From the NCBI RefSeq assembly GCF_014192375.1, contig NZ_JACHXV010000013.1, positions 1 through 53,469 of the forward strand: a stretch of DNA of 53,469 bases, written 5' to 3'. This DNA comes from Endobacter medicaginis. GTDB taxonomy: Bacteria; Pseudomonadota; Alphaproteobacteria; Acetobacterales; Acetobacteraceae. The notes beneath the pieces are model-generated. The model was not told the DNA's origin, made no database searches, and saw only the letters and a program-made list of their open reading frames with translations. The translations under genes were made by a program, and so were the position numbers. Shown one piece after another: positions 45,249-53,469 of the stretch. The number at the start of each line of letters is the position of its first letter. The first letter of the stretch is position 1.

Positions 45249-48200
45249 CCGACACCACCTCCCCGTCCTTGCCCATCCCCACCCTCGCACGCTGGCAGCC
45301 ACTGCGGCTGGGGCTGATCGAGCTGTTCCACTACGACAGCGAGGAGTTCTGGTTCCGCGACGGCCACCTGCTGTTGCGCGGCAACAATGGCACCGGCAAG
45401 TCCAAGGTGCTCTCGCTGACCCTGCCGTTCCTGTTCGACGCCCAGCTCAAGCCCTCGCGCATCGAACCCGACGGCGACGCCAGCAAGAAGATGGCCTGGA
45501 ACCTGCTGCTGGGCCGCCTCGACCGCCGTATGGGCTATGCCTGGCTGGAGCTGGGCCGGCTCGGCGCCGACGGCCAGCCGCACTACCTCACGCTGGGCTG
45601 CGGACTGCTGGCGGTGGCCGCGCGCCCCCAGGTCGACAGCTGGTTCTTCGTGCTCGAACAGCAGCGCATCGGCCAGGACATCTGGCTGATGAGCCCCACG
45701 CGTGCGGTGCTCACGCGCGAGCGCCTGCGCGACGCGCTGCAGGACCATGGGCAGGTGTTCGATACCGCGACCGCCTACCGGCGCGCGGTCGATGAGCGTC
45801 TGTTCCACCTGGGGCCGCAGCGCTACACCGCGCTGATGGATACGCTGATCCAGCTGCGCCAGCCGCAGCTCTCCAAAAAACCGGACGAGGCCAACCTCTC
45901 CAACGCGCTGACCGAAGCACTGCCGCCGATCTCCACCGACCTGCTGGCCGACGTCGCCGACGCCCTGAACCAGCTCGAGGAATACCGCCGCGAGCTGGAG
46001 GAGTACGAGGCCTTGGAGCGCGCCGTCGGCCAGTTCAACCAGCGTTACTAGCGCTACGCCGCCACCCAGGCCCGGCGCCGTGCACGCAGCCTGCGCAGCG
46101 CGCAGACCGGCTTCGACAACGCCAGCCGCGACCTCAACGACGGCCGCCTCGCCCTGGGGGCCGCACGCGTCGCCGAAACCGGAGCGACACAGGCGCAACA
46201 GTGGGCGGAAAATGCGCTGGCCGGCCACCGCAGCCGGCTCGACGAGTTGCAGAACGACCCGGCCATGACCGACGCCAAAGCCCTGGACAAGGCGGCAGCC
46301 GACGCCGAGCGGCAGCAACGCGACGCGGGCGCCGCCCGCACTGAACGCCAGCGCCGACAGACCCGCTTCGAGCAGGAACAGCAGGCCACACGGCAGCGCG
46401 CCCAGCGTGCAGAGGATGCGGGCCACGCACTGGCCGAGGCCCGCACACAGGCCAGCGCAGCGGCCGAAGCCGCTGGCCTGGTGTCCAACTACGGCGCCAG
46501 CCTGCTGGCCCACGGCGAGGCCGCCACCCTGACGTCAGCGGCGCTGGAATCGGCACAGCAGGACCTGCGCCACACCGCTGCCGCCCGTCGCGAACAGGTC
46601 GCCCACCTGCAGCGTCGCTGCGACGAAGCCGAGCAGGCGGCCCACGAGCGGGCACGCGCGCAGGACTTGCGCGACGAACGTGCCGACGAGGCAGAGGCCG
46701 CGGCCGCCCGCCGCGAAGAGGCCGACGCGGCCGTCGAAAGGCAAGGCCAGCACCTGCTCGAAGCCTGGCAATCCCATCTGGATGCTGCGCAGCAGTTGCA
46801 GGTGCCCGACAGCGGCGACGTCCTCGAAACGCTGGCCGCCTGGACCGCGAGCCTACACGGCGACAACCCCGCGCGCGCCGCCCTGCACCGCGCCCAGCAG
46901 GCCGCCAGCCTGCGGCTGGCCCAGCGCCAGGCCATGTTGCAGACCGAACAACAAGCCCTGGAACAAGAACAAGCCACGCTGCACGCGGAGCGCACGCGCC
47001 TGCAATCCGGCGAAGACGCCCTGCCCCCGCCACCGGCATGGCGCGCGCCCGGCGCGCGCGAAGGTCGGGGCGGCGCGCCGCTGTGGCAACTGGTCGAATT
47101 CGCGCCTGCAGTGCCGGCCGATCTGCAGCCCGGCCTCGAAGCCGCACTGCAGGCCTCGGGTCTGCTCGACGCCTGGGTGACGCCCGACGGACAGTTGCTG
47201 GATGCTGGCGGCGCGCCGCTGCCGCACGATGCCCAGTGGCTTGGCCGGCCAGCGCGCCCGGATTCGCTGGCCGCGTGGCTACAGCCGGCGACCCCGGCCG
47301 AGGCCACGCCGATGGTCGCCCCCGCCGTGCTGCAACGCCTGTTCGAAGGCGTCGCCTGCGGCGAGCAGGACGACCCGGGCGCCGAAGCCTGGATCGGACC
47401 CGGCGGCCGCTTCCGGCTGGGCGCATTGGCCGGCGCCTGGCACAAGCCCCGCGCCGAGTTCATCGGTTACGCGGCACGCGCTGCCGCCCGCGCGCGCCGC
47501 CTGGCCGAGATCGCCCAGCGACTGGAGGAACTCGACCTAGCGCATGCGCAGTTGCAGGCCGGCTCCGCCCAACTCGCTGCCGACCAGCGCCAGGCTGCCA
47601 GCGAATGGCAGTCCGCGCCCACCGACGACACCCTGCGCGCCGCGCACCTGCAAGCCAGCACGCGCGTGCGCGAGCTCGATGCGGCCAGGCTGCGCCTGGA
47701 CCAGGCCGAGCACGCCCTGCGCAGTGCCATCCAGCAATGGGAAGCGGCCAGCCAGACCCTGGAGCAGGACGCCCAGGATCTTGCGCTGCCGCCAGCGCGC
47801 GACGCCCTGCGCACCATCGATCGGGCGCTGCTCGCCTTCGGCGATCGGCTGCATGCGCTGACCAGTGCCGCGCGCGCCTGCCACGACGCCTTGGCCGAAC
47901 ACCGCCAACAAGTCGAACGCGAACAGCAAGCACGGACCGATGCCGAACACGCGACCGAGCAAGCGGCCGAACGCGACCTCCTGGCCGAAGAAGCCCGTAT
48001 CCGCCTGCAGACGCTGCGTGAATCCGTCGGCGCCAAGGTCGAGGAACTGCAGCAGCGCATCCGCGATGCCCGACAGGCCGTCAGCAGTGCAGATCTGGAA
48101 CTCAAGTCGAGCAACGAAGCGCTTCGCCTTGCAGGCGAAACGCGGGCCCGGGCCGAACAAAAAGTCGAGGCGGCCGACGCCATCCTGAGCGAGCGCATCG

Positions 48201-49372
48201 CCTCGCGCCAGCAAGCCATCGAGCACTGGCAGGGCTTCGCCGCCACCGGCCTGCTCGAAATCGCACTGCCCGATGCCGAACTGCCGCCGCAGGCTGCGCC
48301 CTGGACCATCGAACCCGCCCTGGCCCTGGCACGCCGCGCCGAACAGGCGCTGCTGCAGGTCAAGGACGACGACGACGCCTGGAACCGCGTGCAGAACCAG
48401 GTGTCGCAGGACTACACCGAACTCGGCCGCGCGCTGGCCGCGCTCAGCCACCGCGCCCAGGCCGAAACCAGCGATTTCGGCCTGATCGTCAGCATCGTCT
48501 ACCAGAACCGGCCCGAGCGCCCCGACCAACTGGGCACGCGCCTGACCAGCGAAATCGCGCAGCGCCGGGAACTGCTAACCGCCGGCGAACGCGAGGTGCT
48601 GGAGAACCACCTGCAGGCCGAAATCGCCAGCGCCATCCACAAGCTGCTGCGCGACGCCGAGCAACAGGTGCTGGCGATCAACGCAGAACTGGCCAAGCGT
48701 CCGACCTCCACCGGCGTGCGCTTCCGGCTGCTGTGGGAGACCCTGCTCGAAAGCGGCGATGGCGGCGCCCCGGTCGGCCTCAAGGCCGCCCGCCAGCGCC
48801 TGCTCAACACCAGCACCGATCTGTGGAGCGCCGAGGACCGCCGCGTGGTCGGCGAAATGCTGCAACAGCGCATCGCCGCCGAGCGCAGCCGCGCCGACGC
48901 CGACCAGGGCGGCAGCCTGCACGAACAACTGGCGCGCGCACTCGACTATCGCCGCTGGCACCGTTTCCGCGTCCAGCGCTGGGATGGACAATGGCGCCCG
49001 TTGTCCGGTCCGGCCTCCAGCGGCGAACGCGCCCTGGGCCTGACCGTACCGCTGTTCGCCGCCGTCTCCAGCTACTACTCCCAGGCCGGCCACGCGCATG
49101 CGCCGCGACTGGTCCTGCTCGATGAGGTCTTCGCCGGCATCGATGACGCCGCACGCCATCACTGCTGGGCGCTGATCCGCGAATTCGACCTCGACTTCGT
49201 GGTCACCAGCGAACGCGAATGGGCCTGCTCGGCCGAGTTGCCCGGGGTGGCTATCGCCCAATTGCAACGCCACGAAGGCATTGACGCCGTGCACGTCTCG
49301 CGCTGGACCTGGGACGGCCTCGCCAAGCGACAGGAACCCGACCCCGATCGCCGATTCCCGCCTGCCGCCTGA
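45245..49372 (+). pseudogene. jetC: Wadjet SMC-like ATPase JetC (TIGR02680), interrupted by an in-frame TAG
   Basis: JetC is the MukB/SMC-like motor that would extrude plasmid DNA. The frame encodes 1,375 residues apart from one TAG at 46049-46051 (codon 269), in the context TTC AAC CAG CGT TAC TAG CGC TAC. Before it lies the Walker A LLRGNNGTGKSK near residues 43-54. After it, in the same frame, the long coiled coil runs to the signature SGPASSGERALGL, Walker B LVLLDEVFAGID near 1290 and VVTSEREWACSAELPGV. CAG to TAG is one change away. Without readthrough the ATPase head halves are made separately or not at all. It may be true inactivation, an amber-suppressed gene, or a base error. Confidence 0.85.
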
Positions 49373-49397
49373 TCTGCCCCACTTGAACCCGACCTGC

Positions 49398-50696
49398 ATG
49401 TGCGCCGACGCCACGCTCCCCCCCGATCCGCGCTTGCAACGCCTGCTGGGCGACGATGCCCTCGCCCCACTGCGCCAGCGGCTGCGCCGATACTTCGAGC
49501 GCATCGGCCCCGATGCCACCGCATCGACACTGCGGCTGGACCGACTCGCCCCCGACGCGCACCAAGCGCTCTGCCAGATGACCGGCAGACCCTTACGACC
49601 GGCGCGCTCGATCACCCTGGACATCCGCCAACTGGACACGGCATTGCGCGAAGCCGGCCTAGCGAACTCACTGCGCGACGCGCTGGAACGCCTAGACGGT
49701 CCTATCGTCGACAAGACGCGGCAGCGCCTGGAACTGCAGGCACGCTGGGCCGCCGCGACCGACTCGGTCGATGCGTGCCCGCTGCTGCAGGATTGGTTGA
49801 ACACATCGTCAGCCCCGCCGCTGCTCAAGCGCCTGAGTCGTGCCCCGGAAAATGCCATGCCATTATTGAACGCCGCCGACAGCGTGCTGCGCGCTCTTCC
49901 AGCGCAGGGGCGACCCCGCTCACAATTGGCAGCCAGCCTGCTCGGCGACGCCCATGCCCTCGACGCTGGGCGACCGGTGGCCACCCTCGTACTCGCCGCT
50001 TGGCGGCATTACGAGCGGCAACACCCAACAAACCACGAAACCGGGGAGGATCCAGAAGATGCTCCAAAGGAAGAAGGCACGGAGGAGCGTCAACGCGACA
50101 TCTGGGCACGTGCTGGCATCCTGGTCAACGAATTGGCCAGGCCCGCACTCTTCCTCAATTTGCCGGTGGCCACCTCCCAAGGAGCGCTAGGGAATCCAGG
50201 CGAACCGTCGTACATTTCGCTGCGGCAATTACTTCGAGCCAGCACGATCTGGTCCGTCGCCGATCGCGTCGTCCATGTCTGCGAGAACCCCAACGTCCTC
50301 GCCATCGCAGCCGAGCAGTTGGGCGCCAGCTGCGCTCCACTGGTCTGCACGGACGGCATGCCATCGGCTGCGCAACGTATCCTGCTAGATCAATTGCAGG
50401 CCGCCGGCGCAAAGCTGCTCTATCACGGAGACTTCGATTGGCCCGGCATCGGCATCGCGAACTTCGTGATCCGCACCTGGAATGCAAATCCTTGGCGAAT
50501 GAGCACCCAAGATTACGAAGCTGCCGCTAGTTCCACCACACGCGTGAGGCATGAACTTGGTGCCATACCTGTCAACGCCGACTGGGATATTCATCTCTCA
50601 ACCGCAATGCAGAACCGTGGCACTGCCATCGCAGAGGAAGCCGTAGCGACCATTCTGATTGAGGATCTACGCATACCGGGTCCGGCAGAAAACTGA
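49398..50696 (+). CDS. jetD: Wadjet nuclease JetD (DUF2399/TIGR02679, TOPRIM fold)
   Basis: JetD is the effector that cuts the trapped plasmid; related to topoisomerase VI A/Spo11. The 432-residue protein has the TOPRIM-type acidic residues Glu296 in VCENPNVLAIAAEQLG and Asp345/Asp347 in YHGDFDWPGIGIAN. Preceding conserved text is FLNLPVATSQGALGNPGEPS. The ATG at 49398 is 25 bases after the jetC stop; the upstream frame overlaps jetC and has no family likeness. The frame is intact, so only jetC is visibly damaged in this system. Its last third is somewhat less GC-rich than the rest. Confidence 0.87.
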   Translation: MCADATLPPDPRLQRLLGDDALAPLRQRLRRYFERIGPDATASTLRLDRLAPDAHQALCQMTGRPLRPARSITLDIRQLDTALREAGLANSLRDALERLDGPIVDKTRQRLELQARWAAATDSVDACPLLQDWLNTSSAPPLLKRLSRAPENAMPLLNAADSVLRALPAQGRPRSQLAASLLGDAHALDAGRPVATLVLAAWRHYERQHPTNHETGEDPEDAPKEEGTEERQRDIWARAGILVNELARPALFLNLPVATSQGALGNPGEPSYISLRQLLRASTIWSVADRVVHVCENPNVLAIAAEQLGASCAPLVCTDGMPSAAQRILLDQLQAAGAKLLYHGDFDWPGIGIANFVIRTWNANPWRMSTQDYEAAASSTTRVRHELGAIPVNADWDIHLSTAMQNRGTAIAEEAVATILIEDLRIPGPAEN

Positions 50697-51076
50697 TTGA
50701 CCTCCACCGGATTACTCCGATTCACCGATGATTTGCGCCAACCTGATGATCCACGCCACAGCGCGACGACTTACGCTGGGACCCTACCCGCCCACTCGAT
50801 TGTTCATATATCCCATAACCGACTGAAATTGCTAATCTTTTTCAGAAAACAGCAGCGTTATCCCGCCAGCGATGCCGTCAAAAAGTTACGCTTTTGATTT
50901 TAAAGGGAAAATTCGCAGAAAAAAATTTTGCAAATTCTCGCATCTATCGAGATCGATCGGATGTAATCTCGCTCTCTCGATAAGCATCGCCGCCAGATCG
51001 CGTCAAACACGATACCGTCAGAGCTACGTAGCACGTATCAATCCCGCGAGCCATGGCGGCAACCGCGAAGCTCACC
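50697..51076. other. A/T-rich spacer between jetD and the restriction endonuclease
   Basis: This 380-base stretch holds no convincing gene. It is strikingly A/T-rich from about 50790 to 50960 (for example AGAAAAAAATTTTGC near 50918). A six-base inverted repeat CGAGAT/ATCTCG lies at 50948-50953 and 50966-50971. Two transcription units converge here (jetD rightward, the endonuclease leftward), so terminators are expected, but no textbook rho-independent hairpin is clear. The composition change may mark a junction between separately acquired modules. Confidence 0.45.
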
Positions 51077-51991
51077 TCAAGCGCTTCGCAGGTTCAGATC
51101 GCGGACAGCGATGAACGCTCGATTAGTTTCCGCGGCGCGGCGGGCCTTTTCCTCGAGCACGTCGATCAACGACACCTTGCGCGAGAGCACCTCGTACAGG
51201 TCAAGGCCATCCGCGCAAATCAGGTTGGTTTGCCGGCCACGCGAGAAGGCCTCAAGCCCATCGGCCGTGAATCCGGAATTGCTGACGAACAGTCCGCGCG
51301 ACCAGGACGCCTTGCCCGCGATCTTCCCAGAGAAAGTCATCAGGTCGGCAAAGCCAATCTGTGGCCCATGCCATTTGGCTTCGACCAGATAGGTTTGTCC
51401 TTGCAGCTTGAAGCTGCCGTCAATCTGTTCGCCCACGAGCCGAAACGCTCCGCGTGGTGCAAGGCCGAAGCCCGCGAACAGCTCATTCAGAAAGCCCTCG
51501 AAGCGAAGGCCGCGTGCCTGCGGGTCCAGCTTCGTGATCTCGATAAGATGCGCCGCCAGCTCCTGCGCTTTGGCCGCGCTCAACGTTCCGGCGGTTTGCG
51601 GCGGTCCTTCCTCGGCCTTCGGCTGAGCGAAGCTGTTGAGGAAAGCCGGGTCAAGCAACTCCGGAATCTTGAACTCCACCCCGGGAAGAAGGGTGTTCAG
51701 CCGATCGATCTCGGCGCGGGTCAGTGGATTTCCCTTGCCGCGCCGATAGGTCATCGCCTGCCTGACGATCGCGACGATCAACTTTGTGAAATAAGAGCGC
51801 CGATGTTCGAGCGTGGACGTCAGGAGCTGCACGATCGCCGGCCTTTTGCTTCCCGGGACCCACAGATCGCCGATTCCGGCTTGCGCCGCCGCCAACGGAA
51901 AGGCGGTCTTGTTGTTTCCGCTGCCCGGCAGGAAATCGTAGAACAGGTCGGCCAGGTCTTCGACAGTCTGAGCTTCGCGGAATGACAGCAT
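51077..51991 (-). CDS. Mrr-like PD-(D/E)XK restriction endonuclease
   Basis: This 304-residue protein has a C-terminal Mrr-type nuclease domain. [19 protein letters not shown] leads to Asp191 in IDGSFK and Glu204-x-Lys206 in YLVEAKWHG, followed by [19 protein letters not shown] and [18 protein letters not shown]. The catalytic D...ExK triad is complete. The N-terminal 140 residues ([20 protein letters not shown] and on) are an unrecognised domain. The ATG at 51989-51991 lies one base after the helicase stop, so the two genes are co-translated and probably act together as a DNA-targeting defence pair. The longer frame to 52027 begins inside the helicase gene. Confidence 0.85.
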   Translation of the reverse strand: MLSFREAQTVEDLADLFYDFLPGSGNNKTAFPLAAAQAGIGDLWVPGSKRPAIVQLLTSTLEHRRSYFTKLIVAIVRQAMTYRRGKGNPLTRAEIDRLNTLLPGVEFKIPELLDPAFLNSFAQPKAEEGPPQTAGTLSAAKAQELAAHLIEITKLDPQARGLRFEGFLNELFAGFGLAPRGAFRLVGEQIDGSFKLQGQTYLVEAKWHGPQIGFADLMTFSGKIAGKASWSRGLFVSNSGFTADGLEAFSRGRQTNLICADGLDLYEVLSRKVSLIDVLEEKARRAAETNRAFIAVRDLNLRSA

Positions 51992-51992
51992 A

Positions 51993-53374
51993 TTATTCGT
52001 CCTCGGCCTCCTGCATTCGCGCTTCAAGCTCGTTCAGGAACGGAGAGCGCCCCCAATACATCCTCCCGCCGCGCGTATCGACGTAACCAGAATACAGCAT
52101 GTGAATTTCATCTCGGGCCCGCGTCAGCCCTACATAAAACAGGCGCCGGCTTTCCCGCCGCACCGCGGGCAACTCGCTCCGCCATGGCAAGCTGCCCAGG
52201 TCGAGTCCGACCATGATGACCACGTCGTATTCGCAGCCCTTGGCGGAGTGCAGCGTCAAAAGATTGAGGTGGACTGGCGAGCCGTCGCGGCCGCCAAGGC
52301 TGGCGAGATCGAGATCCGCGAGCGGCCCGCCAGCAGCGAGCGCCGTCGACATGCGATCGACCTGTTCGCTCTGATCTGCGAGACTCGGCTCGGCCGCCAT
52401 GAGCGCATCGAGCATGCCATCGCGCAACGACGCCACAAAGTCTCGGGCGAGCCCTTCTTCGACGCGAAGGGACCAGAGAAGCCTCGTCAGGCTTTGCAGC
52501 TCGGTTCGCGCCTGGGCATCCGAAATCCGTGCGCGATGGAAACCGATCCATCGATCGAGCAGACCGCGCAACTGCGGCCGCGCTTCGCGCCAGCCTCCGG
52601 CGCACCACGCCGCGCAATCCTCGATCCAGTTCGTAAGGGCGACCTTGCGATACGGCGCGACCGTGTCGACCCTCACAAAGTCGAGGTCCGCTGCCGCCAC
52701 CGCTTCCGCCACCACGTCGCCGGCCCGATAGTCTCGGTAAAGGATAGCGATGTCGCCGAGGGCACGCCCGGGCTTGGCGGCAAGCGCCGCCGGGATAATC
52801 TCGGCCACGGCGTGCGCCGCCTGGCCCTCCAAGCCATCATCGCACTCGACGAAGGCGATCACCGCCTGGCGATCCGGGTCATTCGACTGGTAGCCGCGCG
52901 CCTCCCCCAGCGCCATTTCCGAAGCGCTGACAATCCGCGAGGCCGAGCGATAGTTGAGCTGGAGCTGTACGCGCTCGACGTCCTCGCGCTCGGCCAGTTC
53001 CTGCAGTAACGCCCCGTCGGCGCCCGTAAAGCCGTAAATCGACTGATCCGGGTCGCCAACCGCGAAGAGACGAACACCGCCGTCGAAGGCCACGCGCTTG
53101 ACGATCCGGTGCAGCGCCACGCCGAGATCCTGATATTCATCCACCGCCAGGACCGGGAATTTCGCCTGAAGCAGCGGAAGCACCCAATCATGCTCCGACA
53201 CCAAGCGTTGGCCGAAGATCACGAGGTCGTCGAAGTCAACGAGACCCGTGCGCCGCAGCTCAGCCTCGTAGCCCTCCGCCCAGGCCGCAAGCTCCTCTTC
53301 GCTGGTCCAGGCCTCCGACGTCCTGTCGAGGATCGACCGGCGATGACGCCCAAGGTCCATCGGCTTGTTGGGAT
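51993..53374 (-). pseudogene. UvrD/Rep-like SF1A helicase, N-terminal part lost at the IS junction
   Basis: The visible 455-plus codons contain motif II VLAVDEYQDLG, motif III AVGDPDQSIYGFTG, motif IV LQLNYRS, motif V LLTLHSAKGCEYDVVIMVG and motif VI LFYVGLTRARDEI. Motif I (Walker A) and Ia, expected roughly 200 residues further upstream, are absent. Sequence similarity to the helicase ends at the TGT of the 94-base IS end, within which the frame meets a TAG. The remaining ATG (53360) would yield a motor without its ATP-binding loop. If the insertion is real, the helicase is dead and its nuclease partner may be expressed alone, or from an IS-borne promoter. Codon style resembles alphaproteobacterial genes. 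Confidence 0.82.
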
Positions 53375-53468
53375 TGTACCGCCCGCAGATTGTGAGACAC
53401 CGATCTGAAGCCTACGCGGCGACGGCCGCGAGTGGAAGCTGCGCGGCGCGGATTGCGGCCGGTGGCCG
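53375..53468 (+). repeat. End of an insertion sequence, right contig boundary
   Basis: This is identical in reverse complement to positions 1-94 and begins TGTACCGCCC at the junction with the UvrD-like gene. It runs outward into the element, so two copies of the same element end face the window from opposite sides. The final base (53469) is outside the match only because the left copy stops one base short. Confidence 0.8.
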
Positions 53469-53469
53469 G

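Noticed and set aside
46247-49372. A separate gene starting at the TTG after the jetC stop codon
   Set aside because: It is in the same frame as the upstream part and together they make one complete SMC-like protein, so it is the downstream piece of a broken gene.
1-53469. Terminal inverted repeats as telomeres of a linear plasmid or phage
   Set aside because: Both ends break open reading frames of recognisable genes at exactly the same TGT and continue into identical sequence, which fits an IS and contig ends better than a replicon terminus; no replication or telomere genes are present.
1-53469. CRISPR arrays, tRNA or rRNA genes
   Set aside because: No regularly spaced direct repeats of suitable length and no cloverleaf or rRNA core sequence were seen on either strand by reading.

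Overview
The window is a very GC-rich stretch of an alphaproteobacterial chromosome, most likely from the Acetobacteraceae. This rests on protein style and content (short HPr kinase/HPr/EI regulatory PTS, ChvG/ChvI, PoxB, grpE-dnaK-dnaJ-dapB) and not on any search. The first and last 94 bases are identical in inverted orientation. Both begin with TGTACCGCCCGCAG and cut a gene, so the window looks like a contig bounded at each side by the same end of a multicopy insertion sequence.

Region 1 (1-32.9 kb) is ordinary host chromosome. It starts with a TonB-dependent receptor cut by the element, then purH and a leftward regulatory PTS group (hprK, rapZ, EIIA-Man type, HPr, EI). A Rid-family protein, a secreted PNGase A-like amidase, a nucleoside hydrolase and an AI-2E-type permease follow, then chvI-chvG. 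Next come grpE, dnaK, dnaJ and dapB. A surface-glycan or lipid cluster holds two CDP-glycerol transferase-like paralogues flanking a GINT1-N-like protein, with a divergent flippase. The stretch ends with metK-trmB, a sulfite-oxidase-like molybdoenzyme, poxB, a MATE pump, NAD malic enzyme and a formate/nitrite-type channel.

Region 2 (about 32.95 kb to the right end) looks like an acquired defence island. At its left edge the minus strand reads GAG TGG GAG TGA, the conserved 3' end of guaA (E-W-E-stop), but no guaA gene adjoins it. That is what an attachment-site remnant of a guaA-integrated island would look like. The island carries hipBA with four regularly spaced palindromes upstream, a frameshifted second HipB-like regulator, and a five-gene operon. 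The operon is a 2,214-residue transglutaminase-like/DUF4011/SF1 helicase/nuclease/DUF3320 protein followed by a Wadjet system of the DUF2397-DUF2398-SMC-DUF2399 type. The SMC-like jetC has one in-frame TAG at codon 269. Last comes an Mrr-like endonuclease paired with a UvrD-like helicase whose N-terminal motor motifs are removed by the insertion sequence.

The best candidate for something not well described is the tight coupling of the giant DUF4011 helicase-nuclease to Wadjet as the first gene of one operon. Several island parts (jetC, the second antitoxin, the UvrD helicase) carry inactivating lesions, so this defence island may be decaying.
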